Assembly: GCF_907163105.1 (NCBI RefSeq)
Contig: NZ_OU015321.1
Coordinates: 1,937,001 to 2,001,000 of the forward strand
Origin: Cloacibacterium caeni
GTDB lineage: Bacteria; Bacteroidota; Bacteroidia; Flavobacteriales; Weeksellaceae
Direction: 5' to 3'
Length of the DNA stretch: 64,000 bases
How positions within the stretch are numbered: position 1 is the first letter of the stretch; every line of letters starts with the position of its first letter. Below the pieces are notes generated by a model, which saw nothing but the letters and a program-made list of their open reading frames with translations, searched no databases and was not told the origin of the DNA. Positions 36,716-47,329 of this stretch are shown piece by piece. The position numbers and the translations under genes were made by a program.

Positions 36716-36946
36716 GCAATGTCGCAAAGATGATTACGCAAAGAACGCAAATTTTTATTGAATTAGTATTTGGTAATCGCCACGAATGCACGAATAAACA
36801 TTATTAAAATAAACTTTAACAGCTTTTTAAAATTAAACTCTCGCTGATTAAGCAAATTTTGCAGATTGAAAATTGTAATAAATATAGTGTAATCATCACA
36901 CACCGCGAGAAAATATCTATAAATTATTCGTGTATTCGAGGCAAAT
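36716..36946. repeat. Decayed interspersed inverted-repeat element
   Basis: No gene. The outer arms GCCACGAATGCACGAATAA (about 36778-36796) and TTATTCGTGTATTCGAGGC (36924-36942) pair with few mismatches. Inside, TCTCGC (36839-36844) pairs with GCGAGA (36905-36910), with a CTGATTAAGCAAATTTTGCAGATT unit next to the first. CGCAAAGAT and CGCAAAGAACGCAAA are side by side near 36723-36751. These phrases recur in Flavobacteriia intergenic DNA in my knowledge. The mechanism of spread is unknown. Confidence 0.55.
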
Positions 36947-37735
36947 TTAATCCAATTTATTATACTTTTTCATCAGATTTTCATAGGTTTTCTGAGGAAG
37001 AATCCATTTCAAAGGAACGCCAATTTTCTGTCCGAACTTCCCGAAATAATAATGTGCTTTCCAAGATTTTTTTTCTAATAATTTTTCAATGTAAAGTGCT
37101 ACTTCCAAAGGTTCTGTTCCTTCGTCAACGTGAGCATTCATCAAAGAATATACTTTGTCAAAAACGTTTTTATACGGCTCTGAAACTTGAGTTTTTACCC
37201 TATTTTCAGCGATTTTAGTTTTAATATCTCCCAAATGCAAACTGCAAACTTCTACATTCCATTGATAAACTTCGTAACGCATTGCTTCTACCACTTTATC
37301 CAGCGCAGATTTCGAAGCCGAATAAAATCCACGAAACGGAAGTCCCATTTCAGAACCTATACTCGAAACATTGATGATTTTTCCGAATTTTTGTTCCCGC
37401 ATTTTTGGCATTACAGCACTCATCATTTGCACAGCTCCTACTAAATTTAGGTTAAACAATTCTGTGATATTTTCTTTGGTAGAATCTTCAACAGCGCCTA
37501 CCATTCCCATTCCTGCATTGTTGATAAGTACGTCTATTCTACTTTCAGTTTTTAAAATTTCTGAAATCGCAGATTGAACTTGCACGTTATCTGTAATATC
37601 TGTTGGAATTGTGGTAAAATATTGACTTTCCACATTTTTTCGACTTAAGCCAAAAACTTTATGCCCTTTTTTGCCGAAATATTCCGCGAGTGCAAAACCA
37701 ATTCCTGTGGAAGTTCCTGTTATTATTATTGTCAT
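36947..37735 (-). CDS. Short-chain dehydrogenase/reductase
   Basis: 262 residues from the ATG at 37735 (an in-frame TTG one codon earlier is ignored). The Rossmann motif TGTSTGIG (about 6-13), the NNAG motif (near 85) and the catalytic YSASK (near 150-154) with an upstream Ser in VSSIGSE are present. The family reduces or oxidises NAD(P)-dependent alcohols/carbonyls. The long C-terminal part after 190 suggests a classical SDR with a hydrophobic substrate, but the reaction is not known. Confidence 0.85.
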   Translation of the reverse strand: MTIIITGTSTGIGFALAEYFGKKGHKVFGLSRKNVESQYFTTIPTDITDNVQVQSAISEILKTESRIDVLINNAGMGMVGAVEDSTKENITELFNLNLVGAVQMMSAVMPKMREQKFGKIINVSSIGSEMGLPFRGFYSASKSALDKVVEAMRYEVYQWNVEVCSLHLGDIKTKIAENRVKTQVSEPYKNVFDKVYSLMNAHVDEGTEPLEVALYIEKLLEKKSWKAHYYFGKFGQKIGVPLKWILPQKTYENLMKKYNKLD

Positions 37736-37753
37736 CAATTTTGTTCGTTTTTT

Positions 37754-37881
37754 ATATCACAAAGTTCTCAAAGCTTTTCACAAAGTTCACTAATTAAGAT
37801 TTTTGAGACGCTTTGCTTTTTGAAGAGAAATATTAAAAACCTTTGTGCTCTCCGTGCAAAACTCTGTGAACTCTGTGTTAC
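37754..37881. repeat. Interspersed CACAAAG-type inverted repeat between the SDR gene and aroA
   Basis: The left arm, with CACAAAGTTCTCAAAGCTTTT (37759-37779) plus CACAAAGTTCAC (37779-37790), pairs imperfectly with the right arm, CTTTGTGCTCTCCGTGCAAA then ACTCTGTGAACTCTGTGTTAC (37841-37881). Short CACAAAG-like words are repeated inside each arm. The end of the right arm contributes the TAA stop codon of aroA (37878-37880). Confidence 0.6.
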
Positions 37882-39134
37882 AATCTCTCCGTAATCTCAA
37901 AAAAATCCGTCCAAAAATCTGGATAAGATTTTTCTACCACGTCTTCGTTTTGTATGTCTAATTCTTTTACCAAAGCAAACGGCGCAAAACTCATCGCCAT
38001 TCTGTGATCATTGTAAGTGGCAATAGAAATCTCACTATTTGAATCAAAAAATTCTAAAGATTTGATGGAATTTTCGGTAATTTCTGTTCTACAACCTATT
38101 TTTTCTAATTCATTTTGGAGTGCAACCAATCTGTCGGTTTCCTTTACTTTCAAAGTTCCTAAACCTGAAATTTCAAAAGGTAATTTTAGCGCAACACACG
38201 TTACACAAACCGTTTGTGCAATGTCTGGACAATCATTCATATCCAAAACAAATTTTTCTGGATATTGAAAATGAGTATCTGGAAGTAATGTGATTTTATT
38301 CTCTCCTGCATCAGAAATGGTATTTACTCCAAAAAAATTCAAATAAATTTCCTTCAAAGCAGAATCTCCTTGTAATGAATGTGCATAAAAACTCTTGAGA
38401 TGCATTCTTTTCTTACCAATCGCCACCAAAGAATAAAAATAAGAAGCAGAACTCCAATCACTTTCTACGGTGTAATACTTAATCTTAGAAGAGTGATAAT
38501 GCCTATCTAATTTTTGATTCGATAAAGACGACGCTGCACTTAAAATCTTGATGCTATTTCCTTCAAAACATGTTTCAACTCCAATGTCTTTTAAAATTTT
38601 CAAGGTCATTTTGATGTAAGAACGAGACGTAATTTCACCTTGTAAATCTATTTCTAAACCGTTTTCTAAACTTGCGCCTATCAATAATAATGACGTGATA
38701 AACTGTGAAGAAATATTGGCAGGAATTTTTACGAAATTTTCCTCAATTTTCTTTCCTTGAATTTCTAAAGGCGGGAAACCTTCATTTTCCAGATAATTAA
38801 TTTCCGCGCCTAATTCTATTAATGCATCAACCAATGGTTTTATGGGTCTTTGCTTCATCCTTTCCGAACCCGTAAGAATGGTTTTTCTTCCTTCTTGAAT
38901 GGCATAAAATGAGGTCAAAAAACGCATTGCAGTTCCAGCGTGATGAATATCTACCGTTTCAGAATTTTCATTCAGTGCTTTTTGTAAAAGTTGAGTATCT
39001 TGACTATTTGAAAGGTTTTCTATTTTTAAATCTCCGAATAATTTGCCCAAAATAAGCAATCGATTCGAGATGCTTTTCGAACCTGTAATGGAAATCGTTT
39101 TTCCGTCTAAAAGATGTGATTTTGAAATTTTCAT
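37878..39134 (-). CDS. aroA: 3-phosphoshikimate 1-carboxyvinyltransferase (EPSP synthase)
   Basis: AroA joins phosphoenolpyruvate to shikimate-3-phosphate in the chorismate pathway. The 418-residue protein shows SKSISNR (19-25), the HHAGTAMRF signature (about 64-72, the counterpart of GNAGTAMR), GSERMKQRPI (about 88-97), the catalytic DxxD region near CPDIAQ, and the C-terminal DHRMAMSF motif. Length is normal. Its last codons merge into an interspersed repeat, which supplies the stop codon. Confidence 0.92.
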   Translation of the reverse strand: MKISKSHLLDGKTISITGSKSISNRLLILGKLFGDLKIENLSNSQDTQLLQKALNENSETVDIHHAGTAMRFLTSFYAIQEGRKTILTGSERMKQRPIKPLVDALIELGAEINYLENEGFPPLEIQGKKIEENFVKIPANISSQFITSLLLIGASLENGLEIDLQGEITSRSYIKMTLKILKDIGVETCFEGNSIKILSAASSLSNQKLDRHYHSSKIKYYTVESDWSSASYFYSLVAIGKKRMHLKSFYAHSLQGDSALKEIYLNFFGVNTISDAGENKITLLPDTHFQYPEKFVLDMNDCPDIAQTVCVTCVALKLPFEISGLGTLKVKETDRLVALQNELEKIGCRTEITENSIKSLEFFDSNSEISIATYNDHRMAMSFAPFALVKELDIQNEDVVEKSYPDFWTDFFEITERL

Positions 39135-39230
39135 AATTTACAGAAATGCTAAATTATAAGGAAATTTAATCAAATGCAATTATATGATGTTCGAATTTTA
39201 AAATTTCTTACTTTTATAAAAATTTAGATT

Positions 39231-39524
39231 ATGAATTTAACTTTTGAAAATCATAAAAACGGAAACGGAGGCTTTATTTCTCTTAACAATGAAAGCGAAG
39301 AAATCGGAAGGCTGACTTATACGATTCAGCCAGAGAAAAACACACTGATTATTTCTTATGTAATGGTTTTTCCTAAATTCGAAGGACAAGGAATGGGAAA
39401 AAAACTGGTAGAAAATGGCATAGAATTTTCGAGAGAAAACGATTGGACTATTGTTCCGCATTGTTCTTATGCTCGTTCTGTAATGCTAAGAATGAAAGAT
39501 ATAGAAGATGTATTTCCTCAATAA
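39231..39524 (+). CDS. Small GNAT-fold N-acetyltransferase (YidJ-type)
   Basis: 97 residues. The conserved acetyl-CoA binding strand and loop VFPKFEGQGMGKKLVENGIEF (start about 47; core GQGMGKKL) and the C-terminal PHCSYAR segment place it in the short GNAT family related to E. coli YidJ (YjdJ-like). The acetyl acceptor is unknown. It is read alone and is followed by a strong hairpin terminator. Confidence 0.8.
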   Translation: MNLTFENHKNGNGGFISLNNESEEIGRLTYTIQPEKNTLIISYVMVFPKFEGQGMGKKLVENGIEFSRENDWTIVPHCSYARSVMLRMKDIEDVFPQ

Positions 39525-39553
39525 AAAAAGCCGCAAAATTTGCGGCTTTTTAT
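39524..39553. terminator. Bidirectional terminator between the GNAT gene and yebC
   Basis: AAAAGCCGCAAA and TTTGCGGCTTTT are perfect arms with A/T runs on both sides. Confidence 0.75.
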
Positions 39554-39555
39554 TT

Positions 39556-40296
39556 TTATAGAGAATTCATCAGTTCATCTGTAATTTCCATATTGTGGTA
39601 AACGTTTTGCACATCATCATCATCTTCGAAACGCTCTAGCATTTTCATATTAGCTTTGAACTGTTCTTCGTTTACTTCTTTGGTATTATTTGCAATTCTT
39701 TGTAGCTCTGCACTTTTAGCTTCTATGCCTAGCTCATCTAATTTATGAGACATAGAACCAAAATCTTCAAATGCTGTGGTAATCATCACTTCTTCTTCAT
39801 CGCTATCAATATCTTCTGCGCCTCCGTCAATCATTTCCATCTCGAAATCTTCCCAATCCATTTTGATTAAAGACTTATCTATGGTGAAAATTCCTTTTCT
39901 ATCAAAGATAAAAGCCAACTCTCCGTTTTTACCTAAATTACCATCAAACTTATTGAAAATCGCTCTTACGTTTGCAACAGTTCTGGTAGAGTTATTGGTT
40001 GTACACTCTACAAAGAAAGCTACACCACCTTGTCCATAACCTTCATAAGTAACTTCATCATAATGTTCTGCATCTGCACCAGAAGCTTTCTTAATCGCTC
40101 TTTCTACATTGTCTTTAGGCATGTTAGCCCCTTTTGCATTTTGGATACATCTTCTAAGAGCAGGGTTAGAATCTGGATCTGGACCGCCAGCTTTTACTGC
40201 AATAGCGATATCTTTCCCAATTTTAGAAAACGTTTTGGCCATTTTATCCCAACGAGCCATTTTTGAAGCTTTTCTATATTCGAATGCGCGTCCCAT
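39556..40296 (-). CDS. YebC/PmpR-family DNA-binding regulator
   Basis: 246 residues from the ATG at 40296, giving the family N-terminus MGRAFEYRKASKMARWDKMAK. An in-frame start 51 bp upstream lies beyond the promoter element TATTTTTG (40317-40324) and is rejected. Motifs include GGPDPDSNPALRRCIQNAK (start about 38), NMPKDNVERAIKKA and EGYGQGGVAFF. Family members act as transcription regulators, and some have been linked to relief of ribosome stalling at polyproline. The target here is unknown. Confidence 0.9.
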   Translation of the reverse strand: MGRAFEYRKASKMARWDKMAKTFSKIGKDIAIAVKAGGPDPDSNPALRRCIQNAKGANMPKDNVERAIKKASGADAEHYDEVTYEGYGQGGVAFFVECTTNNSTRTVANVRAIFNKFDGNLGKNGELAFIFDRKGIFTIDKSLIKMDWEDFEMEMIDGGAEDIDSDEEEVMITTAFEDFGSMSHKLDELGIEAKSAELQRIANNTKEVNEEQFKANMKMLERFEDDDDVQNVYHNMEITDELMNSL

Positions 40297-40316
40297 AATT
40301 TGATATTTTACGTTTG

Positions 40317-40324
40317 CAAAAATA
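40317..40324 (-). promoter_or_regulatory. Promoter -7 element of yebC
   Basis: TATTTTTG on the minus strand, 20 nt before the ATG at 40296; it decides between the two possible starts. Confidence 0.5.
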
Positions 40325-40340
40325 AGAAAATTAGCACAAA

Positions 40341-40366
40341 AAAACACCCTTAAAATAAGGGTGTTT
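40341..40366. terminator. Terminator between the OmpA-family gene and yebC
   Basis: AAAACACCCTTA and TAAGGGTGTTT pair around AAA. It lies just past the stop of the OmpA-family gene (minus strand). Confidence 0.6.
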
Positions 40367-40388
40367 AAATTTATCTTAAAATAATTGA

Positions 40389-41822
40389 TTATTTTTTAGA
40401 TTTTTTTGGAGCTGGAACATCTGATTTTTGGATTGCATTCCAGTCAGCAGCAGAAATAGCTTCTACAACTACTCTTCTGTCTGATAATCTTTCAGCATCT
40501 GATGCAGTTTCAGCTACAGTAGCTTTAGCTTCACCAACACCTCTTGATTTAAGTTGTTCAGGAGCTACACCTCTAGCTTCTAAAGCAGCAACAACAGAAG
40601 CAGCTCTTTGTCTAGAAAGTTTTAAGTTGTAAGCATCAGAACCTTTTTTATCTGTTCTACCTTCAACTAAGAATTTACCAGCTGGGAAATCTTTAATGTA
40701 AGCAGCAGCTTGATCTAATTTTTCTTTAGATTCTGGTCTAATTGTAGCTTTGTTAAAATCAAATAAGATATCGTTTAATGCTTTAGTTACATCATCAGCT
40801 ACGTTTACATCAGTTCTTGGACAACCGTTATATTGAGCTAAACCAGCAACTGTAGGACAAGCATCATCTTTGTCAAGGATACCGTCACCATCTGTATCTG
40901 GCCAAGGACAACCATTGTTTGCAGCAGGACCTGCTACTGATGGACAAGCATCATCTTTGTCTAGAACACCGTCACCATCTGTATCTGGCCAAGGACAACC
41001 GTTATTTTCTACTGGACCAGCAACTTCAGGACAGTTATCATCTTTATCAGCAACACCGTCACCGTCTGTATCAGGACAACCTTGGAATTGAGCTAAACCT
41101 GGTACATCTGGACAAGCATCTTCGCTATCTTTGATACCATCTTTATCTCTATCTGTATTACCGAATCTGAACATTAATGAAGCAGAAGCTTGCCAGAAAT
41201 TAGCAACATTTGAATTATCTCCAGGTGTAGCTACGTAATCACCTTGTAAGTTTAACCCAAAATTTTTAGTTAACCAGAAGTTAGAACCTAACCCAGCAGC
41301 AGCTGTAAAATGATTAGCTTTACCTACTAAATCATCACTATTGTAACTTCCTTGAATAGCGTCATTTGCATTGTCATATCTTGGAAAGGTAAGACCTGAG
41401 TAATCATGTCTTAAGTAGTTAGCCCCAACTCTTGCATATGGATCAAACCAAGACTCTTCATTCCAAAGGCCAGCAAATTTAAATTGTAAACCAAGACCTG
41501 TTTGCAAGAAGAACTCTTTACCCATTGCAAATCTTTTGTTGTCTACATTTCCTACTGAAGTTTGCCAATCAAGTACAAAATACTTGTTAAGGTTTCTTGC
41601 AACAGTAAGTTTTGATAATGGAGGCGTAATAGTATAGTTGTTAAGCGTGAAAACTTGATCGAAGTTGTCAAATACTTTGTCAACACCACCGTTAGCAACT
41701 CCCATGTGATTCACTCCGTGTGCACCAACTCCAATAACCCAAGGATTAGAAGTAGTTTGAGCGAAAGCAGTAGAGGCAAGTGTAAGTGCCAATGCTGAAA
41801 TTCCTAATTTTAGATTTTTCAT
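40389..41822 (-). CDS. OmpA-family outer membrane protein with thrombospondin type 3 repeats
   Basis: 477 residues. Signal peptide 1-21 (STAFA-Q). Residues about 22-215 form the N-terminal beta-barrel. Then come four to five calcium-binding TSP type 3 repeats (about 222-335; units like DTDGDGVxDKDDxCPxVAG, and WPDTDGDG twice). The C-terminal OmpA domain (about 350-465) contains LFDFNKATIRPES and the peptidoglycan-binding NLKLSRQRAASV. It links the outer membrane to peptidoglycan and is probably abundant. The near-identical repeat units are prone to recombination. Confidence 0.92.
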   Translation of the reverse strand: MKNLKLGISALALTLASTAFAQTTSNPWVIGVGAHGVNHMGVANGGVDKVFDNFDQVFTLNNYTITPPLSKLTVARNLNKYFVLDWQTSVGNVDNKRFAMGKEFFLQTGLGLQFKFAGLWNEESWFDPYARVGANYLRHDYSGLTFPRYDNANDAIQGSYNSDDLVGKANHFTAAAGLGSNFWLTKNFGLNLQGDYVATPGDNSNVANFWQASASLMFRFGNTDRDKDGIKDSEDACPDVPGLAQFQGCPDTDGDGVADKDDNCPEVAGPVENNGCPWPDTDGDGVLDKDDACPSVAGPAANNGCPWPDTDGDGILDKDDACPTVAGLAQYNGCPRTDVNVADDVTKALNDILFDFNKATIRPESKEKLDQAAAYIKDFPAGKFLVEGRTDKKGSDAYNLKLSRQRAASVVAALEARGVAPEQLKSRGVGEAKATVAETASDAERLSDRRVVVEAISAADWNAIQKSDVPAPKKSKK

Positions 41823-41889
41823 AGAATTAAATGATTAAATAATTGATAATGCAAAATAAACACAAAATATCGTTAAAAACAAAGTTTTT

Positions 41890-42348
41890 TTAGGTTTTCT
41901 TTAATATTCTGTCTAAATTTCTTTTATTTTCTCTGTTTTTTATTGTTTCTCTTTTATCAAAAAGCTTTTTACCTCTACCTAAAGCAATCAACATTTTTGC
42001 TTTCCCTCGGTCATTTATGTAGAGTTTTAGGGGCACTATAGTCATCCCTACATCTTTCAACTTCCTTTGAAATTTTTGCAATTCTTTTTTGTGTAATAAG
42101 AGTTTACGCTCTCTTTTGATTTTATGATTATAAAAAGTACCCAATTTATACTCATCAATACTCATATTCACAACGAATAGCTCATTTTCTATAAACTGAC
42201 AAAAACTCTCTGTAATAGAAGCTTTAGACGAACGAAGCGCTTTAATTTCGGTTCCCGTAAGAACAATTCCTGCTTCTATCTGCTCTAAAATTTCATACTC
42301 GAATTTTGCTCGTTTATTTAAAATATTTATGGTTTTTTCTATCTTCAT
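41890..42348 (-). CDS. smpB: SsrA-binding protein SmpB
   Basis: SmpB binds tmRNA and rescues stalled ribosomes. From the ATG at 42348 it has 152 residues; a TTG four codons upstream gives a less usual N-terminus. Motifs: NKRAKFEYE (start about 11), GIVLTGTEIKALR (about 27-39), FVVNM (near 60), the KLLLHKKEL stretch (about 82-90) and the basic C-terminal tail RETIKNRENKRNLDRILKK that inserts in the ribosome. The tmRNA gene is not in the window. Confidence 0.94.
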   Translation of the reverse strand: MKIEKTINILNKRAKFEYEILEQIEAGIVLTGTEIKALRSSKASITESFCQFIENELFVVNMSIDEYKLGTFYNHKIKRERKLLLHKKELQKFQRKLKDVGMTIVPLKLYINDRGKAKMLIALGRGKKLFDKRETIKNRENKRNLDRILKKT

Positions 42349-44347
<1,999 letters not shown>

Positions 44348-44370
44348 GCTGAAAAGCTAATGTAAAAAAT

Positions 44371-44400
44371 AAACCGCTCAAAAATTTTGGGCGGTTTTTA
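44371..44400. terminator. Bidirectional terminator after the ABC-F gene
   Basis: AAACCGCTCA and GGGCGGTTT pair, with AAAATTTT in the loop and a T-run after; it can serve both convergent genes. Confidence 0.65.
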
Positions 44401-44420
44401 TTTTTATAAAAAACTTTGAT

Positions 44421-44795
44421 TTAATTCTTCTTAAAAGTGAAAGTTCCTTGAAAAGTCGTATTGTTGAAATTCTGCGTCCAATTTCCTGAGTAAGTTTTAG
44501 CATTTACATCTGTAATTTTCCCTTTGAACAAAAATCCATTTTTGGTATTGCAAGAAAATTCTCCATCAGCAAAAATATAGCCTAAAAATTCTTCAGAATA
44601 ATTTTTAGAAGTAGATATTTTGGAGCCTACAATGTTTCCTTCAGAAGTAATCTTAAAAGTGAGCGTTCCATTTTCTGCACCTTGATAATCTCCACTCCAA
44701 TTTCCTTGAAAAGGTGAATTAATTTGCTCTGGAAGCTCTCTACAAGACATAAAAAATGTAAAAAAGCCGAGAAGAACAACTGAAATAAATTTCAT
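44421..44795 (-). CDS. Small lipoprotein of unknown function
   Basis: 124 residues. The N-terminal signal with lipobox FMSC predicts lipidation at Cys18. The rest (about 28-124) is a compact beta-rich domain with the pattern GNWSGDYQG, GTLTFKI, GYIFADGEF and YSGNWTQ, resembling small lipocalin/FABP-like envelope lipoproteins of Bacteroidota. Function unknown. It is read from a TAACTTTG element and is convergent with the ABC-F gene. Confidence 0.65.
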   Translation of the reverse strand: MKFISVVLLGFFTFFMSCRELPEQINSPFQGNWSGDYQGAENGTLTFKITSEGNIVGSKISTSKNYSEEFLGYIFADGEFSCNTKNGFLFKGKITDVNAKTYSGNWTQNFNNTTFQGTFTFKKN

Positions 44796-44811
44796 GATTT
44801 TTAGTTTTAAA

Positions 44812-44819
44812 CAAAGTTA
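44812..44819 (-). promoter_or_regulatory. Promoter -7 element of the small lipoprotein gene
   Basis: TAACTTTG on the minus strand, 16 nt before the start codon. Confidence 0.5.
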
Positions 44820-44891
44820 GAATTTCTTCAAGTATATAATAGTCAATAGACATAATTTATAACTATTCTAATTTAAATGAATTTAAATTTC

Positions 44892-44899
44892 TAACTTTG
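44892..44899 (+). promoter_or_regulatory. Promoter -7 element of recJ, very close to the start codon
   Basis: TAACTTTG ends 5 nt before the recJ ATG (spacer CATTT), suggesting a leaderless or almost leaderless mRNA, as for ruvC. Confidence 0.55.
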
Positions 44900-44904
44900 C
44901 ATTT

Positions 44905-46614
44905 ATGAGCCAAAAATGGATATACAAACCAGCACCTGATGAAGAAATTGTAGACAGCATCAGTTCATCGATTGGTTTCGGGACTTTAGAATCAAAAATT
45001 TTGGTTCTAAGAGGCATTGATGATTACCAAAAAGCCAGAGAATTCTTCAAACCAAAGTTAGAAGACATTCACAGTCCGTTTTTGATGAAAGATATGCAAT
45101 TGGCAGTAGACAGAATTGCGTCTGCAATAGAAAACGGCGAAAAAATTCTGGTTTACGGTGATTATGATGTAGACGGAACTACTGCAGTTTCGCTCATGTA
45201 TCTTTATCTTTCTAAAATTGTAGAAAAAAAATATTTAGATTTCTATATTCCAGATCGTTATTCTGAAGGTTATGGAATTTCTGATGAGGGAATTAATTTT
45301 GCTAAAGAAAACGGATTCTCGCTTATCATTGCATTAGATTGCGGAATTAAAGCATTAGACAAAATAGAATATGCCAGTTCTCTAGGTATTGATTTTATTA
45401 TTTGCGACCACCATTTACCAGGCGAAGAATTACCAAAAGCTTTTGCCGTTTTAGACCCAAAAAGAACCGATTGTAGATATCCTTACAAAGAACTTTCGGG
45501 TTGTGGAGTGGGCTTTAAATTATGTCAAGGTCTTAATACCATTTATAAAATTCCAGAAAACGAACTCTATGAACTTACCGATTTACTCGCTATTTCTATT
45601 GCCGCAGATATTGTAGCAATGACTGGCGAAAATAGAGTTTTGGCAAAACTGGGATTAAAAACCTTAAGAAAAACCAGAAAATTAGGAATAAGACTCCTGA
45701 TTCCTGAAGAAAAAATTGCTACGTTTGATATTTCTAACATCGTTTTCGAAATTGCTCCGAAAATCAATGCTGCAGGAAGAATTTCTCATGGAAAAGCTGC
45801 GGTAGAACTGATGATTTCAGACAATTTGAAACACGCACATCAAATTGTAGACGACATCTTAAACCTCAACGATTCCAGACGAGAATTAGACGCTAATACT
45901 ACTCAATCTGCCTTTAACCAAGTCATCGAAACCCAGCAAGAAAATAATTTCACCACTGTAGTTTATCACAATGAGTGGAACAAAGGCGTTATCGGTATTG
46001 TAGCTTCTAGACTGACGGAAGTGTACTATAAACCGACTTTAGTTTTCACCGATGGAAACAATGGCGAAATGGTAGCTTCTGCGAGAAGCGTTTCAGATTT
46101 TGATGTGCACGAAGCCTTAGAAGCTTGTAGCGAATATTTCCTAAAATTCGGGGGACATCAAGCTGCGGCTGGACTTTCGATGGAGAAAGATAAGTTTGAA
46201 GCTTTCAAAGAAAAATTTGAAAAAGTAGTTGCAGAAAAAATTCAGGAACACCAAAAATTCCCTTCCATTACGATAGATTCTGTCATTGAAATAGAAGATT
46301 TAAACCGTGATTTCTTTAATTTTCATAGAAAATTATCACCTTTTGGCCCACACAATATGAAGCCTGTTTTAGAACTGAGAAACCAAAAAGTTTCTGGTTA
46401 CGTAAAACAAATGGGTAAAGATGGAAATCACCTAAAATTCTACATTCATCAACCAGTTTCTGGTAGAAATATAGAATGTATTGGCTTTAAATTAGGGCAA
46501 TATATGGATGATTTCAAAACTAAAAATTTCGACATTGCTTTTACCGTAGAAGAAAATCACTGGAAAGGAAATGTAACCTATTATTTGAATATTCGTGATG
46601 TGAAGTTTCATTAG
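44905..46614 (+). CDS. recJ: Single-stranded-DNA-specific exonuclease RecJ
   Basis: RecJ degrades single-stranded DNA 5' to 3' in recombination and mismatch repair. The 569-residue protein has the DHH-superfamily motifs DYDVDGT (86-92) and DHH (168-170), the DHHA1 region with the glycine motif GGHQAAAGLS (about 412-421), and a C-terminal OB-fold. Normal length. nadD starts 65 bp downstream across a short direct repeat, and the two may be cotranscribed. Confidence 0.94.
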   Translation: MSQKWIYKPAPDEEIVDSISSSIGFGTLESKILVLRGIDDYQKAREFFKPKLEDIHSPFLMKDMQLAVDRIASAIENGEKILVYGDYDVDGTTAVSLMYLYLSKIVEKKYLDFYIPDRYSEGYGISDEGINFAKENGFSLIIALDCGIKALDKIEYASSLGIDFIICDHHLPGEELPKAFAVLDPKRTDCRYPYKELSGCGVGFKLCQGLNTIYKIPENELYELTDLLAISIAADIVAMTGENRVLAKLGLKTLRKTRKLGIRLLIPEEKIATFDISNIVFEIAPKINAAGRISHGKAAVELMISDNLKHAHQIVDDILNLNDSRRELDANTTQSAFNQVIETQQENNFTTVVYHNEWNKGVIGIVASRLTEVYYKPTLVFTDGNNGEMVASARSVSDFDVHEALEACSEYFLKFGGHQAAAGLSMEKDKFEAFKEKFEKVVAEKIQEHQKFPSITIDSVIEIEDLNRDFFNFHRKLSPFGPHNMKPVLELRNQKVSGYVKQMGKDGNHLKFYIHQPVSGRNIECIGFKLGQYMDDFKTKNFDIAFTVEENHWKGNVTYYLNIRDVKFH

Positions 46615-46641
46615 AGATAAGATACGTGTTACGTGGTAAAA

Positions 46642-46669
46642 CTCGGAACTCGAATCTCGGAACTCGAAC
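46642..46669 (+). repeat. Tandem 14-bp repeat between recJ and nadD
   Basis: CTCGGAACTCGAAT (46642-46655) is followed directly by CTCGGAACTCGAAC (46656-46669). The phrase resembles short interspersed units seen in Flavobacteriia spacers. It ends about 10 bp before the nadD start. Confidence 0.6.
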
Positions 46670-46678
46670 CCAAAATTT

Positions 46679-47275
46679 ATGAAAAAAATCGGACTATTTT
46701 TCGGCTCATTCAATCCCATTCACATTGGGCATTTGATTTTGGCGAACTATATTTTAGAAAATTCTGATATGGATGAACTTTGGTTTGTGGTTTCTCCGCA
46801 AAATCCATTTAAAGATAAAAAATCATTGCTTACAGACCACAATCGTCTTGATATGGTGCAACTTGCAGTGAAAAACTATCCTAAAATGCGCGCTTCAAAC
46901 GTAGAGTTTTCTTTACCAAAACCGAGTTACACGATTGATACGCTTACTTATCTCAAAGAAAAATATCCCAATTATTCTTTTGCACTCATTATGGGCGAAG
47001 ATAATCTAGACTCGCTTCCTAAATGGAAAAACGCAGAAAAACTGATGTCTGATTATCAAATCATTGTCTATCCCAGAACTTTTGAAGGCGGCACTTCGAC
47101 TTCGCTCAGTGTTTCAAAAATCAAAAATCAAGAAAACATAAACATTATTAATGCACCAATTATAGAACTTTCTGCCACAGAAATTAGAAATATGATTAAA
47201 GAAGGCAAAAATGTAAGACCGATACTTCCACCAGAAGTTTTCGAATATTTAGATGGAAGTAGTTTTTATAAGTAA
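46679..47275 (+). CDS. nadD: Nicotinate-nucleotide adenylyltransferase
   Basis: NadD transfers AMP to nicotinate mononucleotide to make deamido-NAD, the penultimate step of NAD synthesis. The 198-residue nucleotidyltransferase shows GSFNPIHIGH (9-18), the SPQNPFK region (about 39-45), GEDNLDSLPKW (near 101-111) and the ISxTEIR-type motif as LSATEIRNMI (about 162-171). Full length. Confidence 0.93.
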   Translation: MKKIGLFFGSFNPIHIGHLILANYILENSDMDELWFVVSPQNPFKDKKSLLTDHNRLDMVQLAVKNYPKMRASNVEFSLPKPSYTIDTLTYLKEKYPNYSFALIMGEDNLDSLPKWKNAEKLMSDYQIIVYPRTFEGGTSTSLSVSKIKNQENINIINAPIIELSATEIRNMIKEGKNVRPILPPEVFEYLDGSSFYK

Positions 47276-47293
47276 AATTCATTATTAAATCTT

Positions 47294-47301
47294 TATTTTT
47301 G
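47294..47301 (+). promoter_or_regulatory. Promoter -7 element of the DUF3817 gene
   Basis: TATTTTTG fits TAnnTTTG, 28 nt before the start codon. Confidence 0.45.
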
Positions 47302-47329
47302 TACTTCAAATCAAGTAACACTCTATATA

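Noticed and set aside
36859-37218. 119-codon open frame on the plus strand
   Set aside because: It overlaps the C-terminal part of the SDR gene in antisense and runs through an interspersed repeat; composition and residue pattern show no protein-like motif.
40297-40347. Longer N-terminus for yebC
   Set aside because: It would begin upstream of the promoter element at 40317-40324, and YebC proteins begin with MGRAFE.
41040-41110. CRISPR-like regular repeats
   Set aside because: The periodic units encode calcium-binding TSP type 3 repeats in frame within a membrane protein; no CRISPR array or cas gene was found in the window.
40870-41134. Two overlapping repetitive open frames antisense to the OmpA-family gene
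   Set aside because: Their repeats are the reverse reading of the TSP type 3 units; not independent genes.
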